This document shows positions 43,669 to 52,231 of a stretch of DNA of 64,000 nucleotides, one piece after another. The stretch is taken from NCBI GenBank assembly GCA_050949055.1, contig JBMNFA010000009.1, positions 248,001-312,000 on the forward strand, given 5' to 3'. The stretch is from JAEZJZ01 sp050949055 (GTDB lineage Bacteria > Bacillota > UBA994 > UBA5500). A model generated the notes under the pieces. That model was not told where the DNA came from and searched no databases. It saw only the letters and a list, made by a program, of their open reading frames with translations. The translations under genes were made by a program, and so were the position numbers. How positions within the stretch are numbered: the stretch's first letter is position 1; each line of letters starts with the position of its first letter.

Positions 43669-44469
43669 CTATACGTGCAAGTCGCGGCGATTGAAGTAGG
43701 CGACGCCGGCGCTGTACAGCGCAATCGCTATCGCAGCCAACACCGCCATGCCCACATAGGCAAAGCTCGAGCCCTCCAGCAGCTTATTGGGATCAAACAG
43801 TGCATAGAGCGATAAATTCCCCACCCAGCTGAACTTCTCGCCCACATCGCCTAACATCTGCAGCGCCAGAAAGGCCACCGGCAAGCCAACTCCTATACCC
43901 AAACTGTGTTTGCTTTCGTTGGCAATGCAGGAGGCAAAGAAGCCGATGCCACCGATGGCGTAATACGTGACCAGTGCATAGAGGTTGAGCTGAATGAACT
44001 TGCCAATGTCCAAAGCGCCAGGGAAGGCAGCTTGGCATACCAATGTTCCGACGATGGTGATCAGGACAAAAAAGAGGGTGATGGATGCCAGGCTGAACGA
44101 GAGCTGGGTCTTGGCTATCTTCAGACGGGAGTTGGGAGTGGCCAGCAAGTAGGCCATGCTGCCTTTGTCTATGTGGGCAGCCAGCAACTTGTGGTTGACC
44201 ACAATGGAGATGACCATGGGAAACAGGAAGACCAGAAAACCATACATGTAATTGGCGATGAAACTGGTCAAACTGGCCCCCATGTCTGAGAATCCGAAAG
44301 CATTGATCAGCGCCTCGGGCAACATCTGCAGCATCTCCTGTAAAGTCTCGGCCCCTTCGGGGTCGTACATCCAAGTGACCATCACAAAGTAGAGGCAGAA
44401 GATGGCGGTCATGATTATCCAGATGGCGCGAGTGTTGCGGATGTTGGCCTTGAATAGGGTCCAGGACAT
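43669..44469 (-). CDS. ABC-2 type transporter permease
   Basis: A 266-residue membrane protein with six hydrophobic segments (IWIIMTAIFCLYFVMVTW; GFLVFLFPMVISIVV; ITLFFVLITIVGTLV; and others). The start WTLFKANIRNTRA is typical of ABC-2 permeases. It ends with VAYFNRRDLHV, a common end in this family. One base separates it from the ATPase gene, which lies upstream, so they form one operon. Likely an exporter; ligand unknown. Confidence 0.85.
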   Translation of the reverse strand: MSWTLFKANIRNTRAIWIIMTAIFCLYFVMVTWMYDPEGAETLQEMLQMLPEALINAFGFSDMGASLTSFIANYMYGFLVFLFPMVISIVVNHKLLAAHIDKGSMAYLLATPNSRLKIAKTQLSFSLASITLFFVLITIVGTLVCQAAFPGALDIGKFIQLNLYALVTYYAIGGIGFFASCIANESKHSLGIGVGLPVAFLALQMLGDVGEKFSWVGNLSLYALFDPNKLLEGSSFAYVGMAVLAAIAIALYSAGVAYFNRRDLHV

Positions 44470-44470
44470 A

Positions 44471-45352
44471 CTAGCTCACCCCCTTGCCGTAGAAGCGAAT
44501 GAAGGTCTGCTCCAGAGCCTGCGCCGGTGCGTCCAGACTGGTCACCTGACAACCGGCTAGGGTGGTCAGCATCTTGTGGTAGTCGTTGCTGATGAATATC
44601 TCCACCCGATGCTCATCCAATTGCTGATGCTCCAGGCCGCTGGACTTGATCTTTTCCACGTCTAATGCGTCTGCTACCGTAACCAAATAGCTCTTGCGCA
44701 GTGACGACTTGAGAGAGGCGATGTCCTCCACCGCCACAATCCTGCCTTCGCGGATAATGGCAGCCCGCTCACAGGTGCGGTCGACCTCGTCAAACATATG
44801 TGAAGACATCAGCACAGTCTTGCCCCGGCCTCGCTCTTCCCTGATCAGCTCCACGAACCGCCTCTGCATCAAGGGATCAAGCCCGCTAGTGGGCTCGTCC
44901 AGGATCAGCACCGCTGGATCATGCATGAAGGCGGTGATCAACCCCACCTTCTGCTTCATCCCCTTGGACATCTTGCGGATCTTGCGATCACTCTCCAATT
45001 CAAACCGTTCAATCAAGCGATCCCTGAGGGTGATATCCGTGGTACCGCGCATGTCCGCCATAAACTGCATAAACTGCATCCCGGTCATGTTCTCAAAGAA
45101 AGCTATCTCTCCCGGAACATAGCCCAGCTGCCGCTGGATGACCTCGGTCTGGGCTCTGCAGTCAAGCCCGTTGATCCGGCAGCTGCCCTGGGTGGGGTTG
45201 GTGAACCCCAGCAGCACACGAATGGTCGTGGTCTTCCCAGCACCGTTGGGGCCAAGGAAGCCGAACACCTCGCCCTCATGCACCCGGAAGCCGACATCAA
45301 AGATTCCCTTACCATTGGAGTAAATCTTGCTTAGCTGCTTTACCTCAATCAT
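44471..45352 (-). CDS. ABC transporter ATP-binding protein
   Basis: 293 residues from ATG 45352, which follows AGGAGGGG; the longer frame lacks a site. Walker A is GPNGAGKTTTIRVLLG, the signature has the variant MSKGMKQKVGL (the C-loop S-K-G-M seen in exporter ATPases such as drug and multidrug families) and Walker B is AVLILDEPTSGLDPL. It is coupled to the permease gene. Drug or lipid export is possible; the substrate is not determined. Confidence 0.9.
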   Translation of the reverse strand: MIEVKQLSKIYSNGKGIFDVGFRVHEGEVFGFLGPNGAGKTTTIRVLLGFTNPTQGSCRINGLDCRAQTEVIQRQLGYVPGEIAFFENMTGMQFMQFMADMRGTTDITLRDRLIERFELESDRKIRKMSKGMKQKVGLITAFMHDPAVLILDEPTSGLDPLMQRRFVELIREERGRGKTVLMSSHMFDEVDRTCERAAIIREGRIVAVEDIASLKSSLRKSYLVTVADALDVEKIKSSGLEHQQLDEHRVEIFISNDYHKMLTTLAGCQVTSLDAPAQALEQTFIRFYGKGVS

Positions 45353-45437
45353 ACTGCCCCTCCTATCGATAGGGATTCCAGACCCGTGCTGATGGTAGTT
45401 GTATTCATCGAGGACACTGGCAAATCTGCAAGGGCAC

Positions 45438-45950
45438 TTAAAGGTTTTTTCCGTATTCGGGGTCGTCCTGGATGTCAAAAAGGCAACCCTCGTCGCCACG
45501 CAACACGTGTTTGGCGTGGCGACAAAGGGCACCGTTATAAGCGCGGTATTTTGCCTCGTCTACCAAGCAATAGATCTGGCCCCAACGCTCGGAACCTTTC
45601 TCCTGCCATACCTTAGCAAAGGGGCAGTAGGTGACGCAGGTGCGTTCCTCCCCAGCTTCCCTGCGCTGCTCCGATTCCCAGCCGTATTTGGGCAAATCCG
45701 ATCCCAAACCGAAGTTTCCTATGGTTAAGGTCAAGCCCATCGCCTGCACCTTGCGGCGCGCGGTAAGACCGCTTTCCGTGCCATAACGCCAGATGATCTT
45801 GCGTAGCAAAGCCTCTGCCTGTTCGTCTCCGAGCTCCTCGGCCAACACTTCCGCCGTATAGTGATAGAGCACCGCCAGGCGGCGGGCCATCACGCGCACC
45901 TGCTCTGTCGCTTCCTCTACTGAAACAAAGCTTGCCTGGTTTTCTACCAA
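45438..45950 (-). CDS. L-2-amino-thiazoline-4-carboxylate hydrolase family protein
   Basis: About 170 residues from TTG 45950, eight bases after GGGGAGG. The frame is open upstream to 46121, but that part translates the terminator hairpin of the next gene, so I discard it. The Cys-rich family pattern is present: TYCPFAKVWQEKG, YCLVDEAKYRAYN and LRGDEGCLFD. These match the ATC hydrolase family, whose founder hydrolyses L-2-amino-thiazoline-4-carboxylate in cysteine synthesis by Pseudomonas. Most members have unknown substrates. Leftward gene, between two other leftward genes. Confidence 0.72.
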   Translation of the reverse strand: MVENQASFVSVEEATEQVRVMARRLAVLYHYTAEVLAEELGDEQAEALLRKIIWRYGTESGLTARRKVQAMGLTLTIGNFGLGSDLPKYGWESEQRREAGEERTCVTYCPFAKVWQEKGSERWGQIYCLVDEAKYRAYNGALCRHAKHVLRGDEGCLFDIQDDPEYGKNL

Positions 45951-46074
45951 CTTCCTTACCTCCCCGCGTTCTCTGTAGCATTGTTCGTCGAGAGAGGCAG
46001 GAGCTCCTGCCAAGCAACTGGGCCAGCACCATTGCTGCGGCCCAAGCGACGAGCGACGTGACCAGGCGATGAGG

Positions 46075-46106
46075 CGCAAAAAGAGCTTTCCGGGAACCCG
46101 GAAAGC
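46075..46106 (-). terminator. rho-independent terminator of repeat-protein gene
   Basis: On the leftward strand GCTTTCCGGG pairs with CCCGGAAAGC (10 bp, loop TT), followed by TCTTTTTG. It lies just past the stop of the gene at 46124. Confidence 0.88.
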
Positions 46107-46123
46107 CTTTGGCTCATTCATTT

Positions 46124-47542
46124 CTAGTTCAACAGCCGGCAGAACAGTACATGATCAATGTCCATCATGGCTGCGCTGCCTGCATCATTGGTATGGGCGA
46201 ATTGCAGCCTGGCGGCGACAGCACCGCGGGGCGCGCTTTCGGTAACCCCAGCATAGACCAACCACTTGAAAGGGTCTCCTTCGCTGTCGAGCGTTTGGGC
46301 GACTAGACTGAGCCCTAAGCCGATTTCGTTGCCGGTCTGGTCCAGCCAAATCACCTTTGCCAGTCCGTTAAGGTAATCGCTGCGAGCCCTCAGTGCGAAG
46401 CTAAACAGGAAGCAATGACCGGGGGCTTTCTTCAACAAGGCATCCTGATAGATGAATTCTCCCGCTTCCAGAGCTGCATATCGTACTCCCTCGTAAGCAT
46501 CGTTCGTCGAAGGCACATCAACATTGCTGGATGTCCAGAAATCTAGCCCACTTTCAAAACCCGAATTGCTGATCAGATTGCTGGTGGCAACCCTGATCAG
46601 CCAGACCTGGTCGATGTTCAGAGGTTCCACAGCATTGAACAGGACCCGGGCTCTCACGGCACCCGCCGGAGCCGGCGTCGTCAAGCCTAAGTAGGTCAAA
46701 TAACCCCCTTGATTCTGCAGTGTGTTTTCAGGGACGGCTAAAATGAAACCTGGCGGACCAATGATCGCATCATTTCGGTTCAGCCAGAGAATCTGGACAT
46801 TAGTCTCTATTCGTTCGGTCGTGCGCAGACTAAAGCCCACCAAATAGGAAGAACCTCTCGGTTGACTGGTGATGGACACATCCTGGAAAAGCGTCGAATT
46901 GGGCTCATCTGCTTGGGCAGCCAGAGCCCCCTCCAGGGGGAACCCGAATTCTGTGTCAAAGGTCTCCGTCGTCCAGTGATTCAAGCCAATTTCAAAACCG
47001 GAGTTTTTCAACAGGTTGGGAGTGAGAACGGGGGCCAAGATCACCTGGTCTAGCTGAATGAAACTGGCCTCGTTTCCTTCCCGCTTGCTGAACAACACCC
47101 TGGCCAAAGCGGCCTGCTCTGGCGGGCGGTCCGTGATCTCGAAATAGGTCACCCGTTCGTTTTCATTGCCTGTTGCCGAACCCGGCTCAAGATACATCCG
47201 GGTGCCATAACCGATAATCCGCCCGGTGATGTCCAACCAGGCGACCTCGACGAGCAAGTGCGGGGGCGGCACATTGCTGGTTACCTCGGAGCCACGCAGG
47301 TTGAAACTAAGAAGCAATGGATAGCCCTTTACTCCATCCAGTGAAACGTCCTGCCAGAGGCTGCCTGGGTTGGGGGACATTTTGATCATCTGGGCCCCTT
47401 CAAAAGCAAGAAAGCCGACAAGGGCGATATCCCCAAAATACTCCCAGCTGTCGAACCCCTGCTCGAAACTGGGGTTTTGCACCAGGTTGAGACAGGGCAG
47501 AGGTAGCTTACGTTTCGAACTGGCCCGTTTACTCTTCGCCAT
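46124..47542 (-). CDS. three-repeat beta-sandwich (carbohydrate-binding-like) protein
   Basis: 472 residues from ATG 47542 (GAGGAGGG upstream). After a basic start MAKSKRASSKRK there is no signal peptide. Three tandem domains of about 140-150 residues follow, each beginning with a similar line: NLVQNPSFEQGFDSWEYF, NLLKNSGFEIGLNHWTTE and NLISNSGFESGLDFWTSS. They include QDVSL or QDALL and later VAWLD/ILWLN/VIWLD. The pattern NxSFExGxxxW is that of galactose-binding-like (CBM4/9-like) beta-sandwiches. Such signal-less proteins are often on spores or surfaces of Gram-positives; that is inference. Confidence 0.7.
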   Translation of the reverse strand: MAKSKRASSKRKLPLPCLNLVQNPSFEQGFDSWEYFGDIALVGFLAFEGAQMIKMSPNPGSLWQDVSLDGVKGYPLLLSFNLRGSEVTSNVPPPHLLVEVAWLDITGRIIGYGTRMYLEPGSATGNENERVTYFEITDRPPEQAALARVLFSKREGNEASFIQLDQVILAPVLTPNLLKNSGFEIGLNHWTTETFDTEFGFPLEGALAAQADEPNSTLFQDVSITSQPRGSSYLVGFSLRTTERIETNVQILWLNRNDAIIGPPGFILAVPENTLQNQGGYLTYLGLTTPAPAGAVRARVLFNAVEPLNIDQVWLIRVATSNLISNSGFESGLDFWTSSNVDVPSTNDAYEGVRYAALEAGEFIYQDALLKKAPGHCFLFSFALRARSDYLNGLAKVIWLDQTGNEIGLGLSLVAQTLDSEGDPFKWLVYAGVTESAPRGAVAARLQFAHTNDAGSAAMMDIDHVLFCRLLN

Positions 47543-48006
47543 GCATTTCCCTCCTCCTCGGAGCAGTTCTCTCACGATCACTGTATGCGTGTTATATCAG
47601 GAGAGTGTATCGATTGTTATAGACGAACGTGCCGTGCTGGGCAGCAGGAACGACGGCCTGCGGCGGTTTACAGCACTCCCGGACAATCTCCCCAGTCACC
47701 TCGCCGCTTGTGCCAGCCGATAAACAAGGGCACAAAAAGGCTCTCCAGGACATACCTGGAAAGCCTTTGCTGTCGATATGAAAGCGCGAGCTAGGTTATA
47801 GACATACTCTTGAAGCGTTTTCCCCGGCAATCACAGATCCCGCCGCGGCGGCCCATTCCTTGACCTTTCAATGGAAGGATAATCGTGGTAGCCGCCCTGG
47901 TGAGCATATTCCCCTGCAACCACAGGGAACCCCATCTGCAACCCTTCCTGGAAAGCATGCTCTAGCTAGTCTTGGCTAAGTGTAGAGCGGCACGATGCTT
48001 TTTTGG
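47543..48006. other. intergenic with terminator and a protein-like stretch
   Basis: This 464-base gap holds a leftward hairpin terminator (listed separately). On the leftward strand near 47860-47950 a short frame reads MGFPVVAGEYAHQGGYHDYP, ending NGPPRRDL, of 34 residues; it lacks a good start and I do not call it a gene. Confidence 0.4.
47732..47768 (-). terminator. hairpin terminator
   Basis: On the leftward strand AAAGGCTTTCCAGG pairs with CCTGGAGAGCCTTT (14 bp with one mismatch, loop TATGT), followed by TTGTG. It probably ends transcription from the methyltransferase gene at 48007. Confidence 0.75.
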
Positions 48007-48645
48007 TCACTGCGGTTTACGGGCCAACACCCAAAGGTGCTGTTCAGCGCTGCCCGCCTGTGATTCGTCAGCCACGTGGAGCAGCGTGAATCCGCATTCG
48101 CGCAACATGCACAAATTGGTTTCTGCATCATAATGGCTCCAGGCCATCTGCGCTCCTCCACACCAACCGTCTTCTGTGTCCATCTCGCCGCTGGAACGGA
48201 CCCCGACGGTGACCAGCAACATCCCTTCCGGCTTGAGCAGCCGGTAAGCCTGCTGCAACAAGCCTGCATGTTCGCTGCGGGGAAGGTGAAAGATGGCGTA
48301 AAGCGACAGCAGGCCATGGTAGGCATCCTGGCCAAAATCCAGGCGGGAGAAATCGCCCAGTATGAACTTGCCCGCTGGAACATTCAACCTGGCCAAGGCT
48401 ACGTGTTTCTCCGCAATATCCACTCCGGTAACGGAGAAGCCCAGCTGTACCAACCAGCGGTCGTAAGGAACCCCCGTACCTGCCCCCCAGTCCAGGACGC
48501 GTCCACCAGCGGGCAAAGCCGCTGCAAAGCTCTGCATAAACGGCTCTGCCCACGGGTCGATGCTCGCTTCTTTGCGATAATAAGCGGCGTAGTCCCCAGT
48601 TTCATAACCCACACGCACGATGCTTCGCATATCCTGCTTAGTCAA
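48007..48645 (-). CDS. class I SAM-dependent methyltransferase
   Basis: A 212-residue methyltransferase. Motif I is VLDWGAGTGVPYDRW, motif II is VTGVDIAEKHVALAR, and YRLLKPEGMLLVTVG is the motif III strand. TTG 48645 has GGGAGG eight bases before it; ATG 48630 is an alternative. The acceptor substrate is not indicated. Leftward single gene. Confidence 0.85.
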   Translation of the reverse strand: MTKQDMRSIVRVGYETGDYAAYYRKEASIDPWAEPFMQSFAAALPAGGRVLDWGAGTGVPYDRWLVQLGFSVTGVDIAEKHVALARLNVPAGKFILGDFSRLDFGQDAYHGLLSLYAIFHLPRSEHAGLLQQAYRLLKPEGMLLVTVGVRSSGEMDTEDGWCGGAQMAWSHYDAETNLCMLRECGFTLLHVADESQAGSAEQHLWVLARKPQ

Positions 48646-48993
48646 GTCTTATACCTCCCTTAAGCGGTATCTTGTGGTCGCACGCGCAGCGATGTTCCTG
48701 TTCAGCTGTCGCAATATCCTGCCGAAATCCCTGGGTCGCATGGAAGCGGAACTGCGACATCGGTCCAAACGATCCACGGAATGTCTCCCTGTTGCTGAAT
48801 ATAAACGGTGGTCAGAAGCAGTTGCTTCGCATGCAATGTCATCTGCTTCTCTCTTGTCTCGCACATTCCACATGAAACGTAAAGACTCCTGTTTGCGCTC
48901 AGTCAAATGTGACTCGTTCGCATCCCTTGCATAATTTCGCCGTCAAATCGTTGGCGTGGTGCCACAGCCGCGCCCGTTTTGTCTTAGAACATG
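48646..48993. other. intergenic, no gene seen
   Basis: About 350 bases between the methyltransferase start and the tRNA-Ser terminator. Only short frames occur, none with a convincing ribosome site, and I see no repeat. The methyltransferase promoter probably lies near 48660-48720. Confidence 0.4.
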
Positions 48994-49030
48994 AAAAAAG
49001 GCCCTTCGGGAAATGCCCGAAAAGCCTTCT
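48994..49030 (-). terminator. terminator of tRNA-Ser(GGA)
   Basis: On the leftward strand AAGGCTTTTCGGG pairs with CCCGAAGGGCCTT around CATTT, followed by TTTTC. Confidence 0.85.
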
Positions 49031-49043
49031 AGTTCGATATAAA

Positions 49044-49136
49044 TGGCGGAGAGGGCGGGATTCGAACCCGCGATGCAACTTTCGCCGCATACTCGATTTC
49101 CAGTCGAGCGCCTTCGACCAGCTCAGCCACCTCTCC
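49044..49136 (-). tRNA. tRNA-Ser(GGA)
   Basis: A 93-base tRNA with encoded CCA (49044-49046). The acceptor stem is GGAGAGG/CCTCTCC, the anticodon loop is CTGGAAA within CGACTGGAAATCG, and the long variable arm (TATGCGGCGAAAGTTGCAT) marks a class II tRNA. Anticodon GGA reads UCC and UCU. Confidence 0.95.
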
Positions 49137-49423
49137 GTGTTTACGGGGTTGTTATGAGGCATTGGTCTCTCCTCAGAACCGTCACAAATCCATTCGATTT
49201 GGCACTTGCACGCTCAAACAGTATACCGCACAGGCACTGTCATGTCAATGTCCACTGTCTTCCACCAGGCGCGTTGCTTTATCAAACAGACAGCGTCTGC
49301 TGTTGTAGCTGCAGCTTCAGCGGTTTATAACTTGTGTCTTTAGTGTAAGTCCCATTTACGGGAGTATTCAAGTTTTTTTGGAAGCAGCTTTTGCGTTGGG
49401 CTCGTAAACTGGTGAATATTTCC
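49137..49423. other. intergenic with possible attenuator hairpin
   Basis: About 290 bases between the tRNA-Ser and the peptide-binding protein. ACTTG...CAAGT with an inner CCC/GGG pairing and a seven-T run (49331-49378) looks like a terminator or attenuator just before the gene at 49424. No promoter is clear. Confidence 0.4.
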
Positions 49424-51061
49424 ATGCAGGAAGTTTTGTCTCGTAAAATCGGTCTCTTGCTCATGGTCACTCTCATCGTGCTGACTCTTGTGCTAAGCGG
49501 CTGCAGCCAAAGCACCAGCACTGAGGATGAACCAAAGGACAAAATCGTACGCATCGCGCAGTGGAACCCGCCTACCGGTCTGTTCCATCCGGAGCTCCTG
49601 ACATCAGATTACGACAGCTCAGTAGCCTCCCTGATTTATGAGTCTCTGGTAGAGATGAGCCCCAGCCTCGAGTTCATTCCTGCTTTGGCAGACGAGTGGA
49701 TCGTTTCAGAGGATAACCTGAGCGTTACCTTCAAGATCAATCCGGATGCCAAGTGGCATGATGGCCAGCCAGTGACCGCTGAGGATGTCAAGTTCTCTCT
49801 GATGTTTGTCGGACATAAGGATTACACCGGCCCCCGCTATTCTAACGTGGAGCCCATCCTCGGCATGCCGGAATACCATGCTGGCACAGCTGATGATGTT
49901 GCCGGTATCGAGATTATTGACGAGAAGACCGTCAAAATCACTACCGCTAAGCCCTTCGGCCCCTTCCTGCTTAATATCGGTGGACGTTATGTCATGCCGA
50001 AGCATATCTGGGGTGAGGTGGCCGTGGCCACCGCTGACCAGGAGCGCGGACTGATGGAGAACCCCGTCGGCAGCGGCCCCTTCGTCTTCAAGGAATTCGC
50101 CAAAGACCAATATGTTGCCTTGGAAGCCAATAAGGATTACTATCGCGGCGCTCCCAAGATTGACGGCATCGTCATTCAGGCCGTTTCTCAAGACACCGCT
50201 CAGGCCCAGTTGCTGAAGGGTGAGATCGACATTATGTCGGTCAGTGACTTCAACCCGGATGGATTGAAGGCTCTCACCGACGCGGGCGTGCAAATCAAGA
50301 CGGCTGGCCTGGTGGCGGTTCAGTACATGGGCGTCAACCACAGGAACCCTGACTTCCAGAACAAGCTGGTTCGCCAAGCTATGGCCCACGCCATCAACCG
50401 CCAGAGCATCGTCGACGACCTGCTCTACGGTAAGGGCAACGTTGCTGACAATCCGTTCCCAAAGACGATCTGGGCTTACCCGGGCGACGACGCCATCAAG
50501 CATTACGAATATAATCCTGAGCGTGCCATCGAGCTGTTCCAGGAAGCCAGTTACGAGTACAAGGATGGCACGATGACCAAAGACGGCAAGCCGGTCAAGT
50601 GGACCTTGAAGTACCCGGTCGGCAACAAGGTGCGCGAGCGCGCCGCCGAGCTGATTCAGCAAAACATGAAGGATATCGGCGTTGAGATCGAGCTGATGTT
50701 GCTGGAGTTCCAGGCGCTCTCGGATGCCGCCGCAGCCGGCGATTTCGATCTCTTCCTGATGGGCATGGGTACCAGCTTTGACGCCGACCAGCTGTACATC
50801 TGGGGCCCTGGTGCTACTTTCAACTATTGTGGATTCCGGAGCGAAGAAGGCGACGCGCTGCTACAGCAGGGTGCCAGCATCGTTGACATCGAAGAACGCA
50901 AACCGATCTACAAGGAATGGGCTCTCTACATGAACGACCAGATTCCAAACGTCTGGCTGTACAACTGGGATGGCGGCCTCGCCGTTAGCCCGCGCCTGCA
51001 GGGTGTCGAATACTTTGCCGGTGGCAGCTACCACGACATCATCAACTGGGAGATCAAGTAG
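49424..51061 (+). CDS. oligopeptide/dipeptide ABC transporter substrate-binding lipoprotein (family 5)
   Basis: 545 residues from ATG 49424; TTG 49391 and 49436 are possible. The signal peptide ends in lipobox LVLSGCS. The family 5 pattern VRIAQWNPPTGLFHPELL, DAKWHDGQPVTAEDVKFS and FKEFAKDQYVALEAN is clear, and ends AVSPRLQGVEYFAGGSYH. It captures peptides (or nickel, in related systems) outside the membrane for the permease below. First gene of a five-gene set plus a small ORF. Confidence 0.92.
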   Translation: MQEVLSRKIGLLLMVTLIVLTLVLSGCSQSTSTEDEPKDKIVRIAQWNPPTGLFHPELLTSDYDSSVASLIYESLVEMSPSLEFIPALADEWIVSEDNLSVTFKINPDAKWHDGQPVTAEDVKFSLMFVGHKDYTGPRYSNVEPILGMPEYHAGTADDVAGIEIIDEKTVKITTAKPFGPFLLNIGGRYVMPKHIWGEVAVATADQERGLMENPVGSGPFVFKEFAKDQYVALEANKDYYRGAPKIDGIVIQAVSQDTAQAQLLKGEIDIMSVSDFNPDGLKALTDAGVQIKTAGLVAVQYMGVNHRNPDFQNKLVRQAMAHAINRQSIVDDLLYGKGNVADNPFPKTIWAYPGDDAIKHYEYNPERAIELFQEASYEYKDGTMTKDGKPVKWTLKYPVGNKVRERAAELIQQNMKDIGVEIELMLLEFQALSDAAAAGDFDLFLMGMGTSFDADQLYIWGPGATFNYCGFRSEEGDALLQQGASIVDIEERKPIYKEWALYMNDQIPNVWLYNWDGGLAVSPRLQGVEYFAGGSYHDIINWEIK

Positions 51062-51105
51062 GATAGCCACCCAGCTAAGTTTTTCGCGAGTGAATAAGGA
51101 ATGCG

Positions 51106-51135
51106 CCAGAAAGCCCTCTGCCGAGGGCTTTCTGG
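51106..51135 (+). terminator. intra-operon hairpin
   Basis: CCAGAAAGCCCTC pairs perfectly with GAGGGCTTTCTGG (13 bp, loop TGCC). There is no T-run, so it may stabilise the binding-protein mRNA or limit readthrough to the permease genes. Confidence 0.65.
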
Positions 51136-51247
51136 CTAACGCGAAGAAACAAGACTAGCCCTATTCTCTGCCAGGGTTTTTGCGGGTAAGGACTCCTTCC
51201 CTTTGTCTCACCTGTTTTATCAATCCCACGATCGCGAGGTGATGCAT

Positions 51248-52216
51248 TTGCGCACTTACCTGATTCGCCGGCTACTCTTGATGATTCCGGTGATCGTCGG
51301 CATCTCGATCATCATCTTCACCTTGATCAATATCGCCCCAGGCGACCCGTACCGCAGCATGCTGGAGACGAACCCGAACATCTCAGCCGAGGATTACGAG
51401 AACATGCTGCGGCATATTGGCTATTACGACCCGCTGCCGGTGAAGTACTTCAAGTGGGTGGGGCAGCTATTAACCGGCAACCTGGGCTACTCCATCAGCA
51501 GCAAGGAACCTATTGCCGACCTGTTGCCGCGCCGCCTTTTCAACACGCTGCTGCTCTCGCTGCCGGCGCTGATCCTCAGCACCCTGATTGCCGTGCCGCT
51601 GGGCGTGCTTTCGGCTACCCGGCAATACTCGCGCCTGGACTATTTCTTGTCTATTCTAGCGTTCATAGGGATCTCGATACCGGCCTTTTTCTTAGCACTG
51701 CTGTTCATCAAGTTTATCGCCTTTGACCTGGGACTGTTCCCTATCCAGGGCATCTCCACCGTCGCCTCCGGCTTCACCGGTTTCCGCCTGCTGCTCGACC
51801 GCCTCTACCACATGGTGCTGCCGGTGGCCGTCCTCACTGGGGTGCAGGTGGCCTCTCGCATGCGCTATACTCGGTCGGCCATGCTGGAGGTAATCGGACA
51901 AGACTTTATCCGTACCGCCCGCGCCAAGGGCCTGTCCGAGCGGAAGGTGATTTACAAACACGCGCTGCGCAACGCCCTCATTCCGGTGATTACCGTGCTC
52001 AGCATGTCGCTCGGCACGATTCTCTCCGGGGCCGTGCTTACTGAAACCGTGTTTATGTGGCCGGGGATGGGGACCATGGTTTACACAGCCATCTCCAACC
52101 GCGACTATCCCGTGGTCATGGCCGGGGCGATGGTGCTGGCCGTCGTCATGCTGTTCGCCAACCTATTGGCCGACGTGATGTACGCCGTGGTCGACCCTCG
52201 CATTCGCTATGACTAA
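51248..52216 (+). CDS. peptide ABC transporter permease (DppB-type)
   Basis: About 322 residues. The start is TTG 51248, eight bases after GAGG (51236-51239); ATG 51242 is too close to that site. The family start RTYLIRRLLLMIPVIVG, IAPGDPY and the EAA loop RTARAKGLSERKVIYKHALR are those of DppB/OppB permeases. Six membrane helices. Works with the next gene as the channel heterodimer. Confidence 0.92.
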   Translation: MRTYLIRRLLLMIPVIVGISIIIFTLINIAPGDPYRSMLETNPNISAEDYENMLRHIGYYDPLPVKYFKWVGQLLTGNLGYSISSKEPIADLLPRRLFNTLLLSLPALILSTLIAVPLGVLSATRQYSRLDYFLSILAFIGISIPAFFLALLFIKFIAFDLGLFPIQGISTVASGFTGFRLLLDRLYHMVLPVAVLTGVQVASRMRYTRSAMLEVIGQDFIRTARAKGLSERKVIYKHALRNALIPVITVLSMSLGTILSGAVLTETVFMWPGMGTMVYTAISNRDYPVVMAGAMVLAVVMLFANLLADVMYAVVDPRIRYD

Positions 52217-52231
52217 GAAGGAGGTGGCCCC

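Noticed and set aside
47860..47950. Leftward 34-codon frame reading MGFPVVAGEYAHQGGYHDYP
   Set aside because: Short, no good ribosome site, no conserved context visible; kept only as a note.
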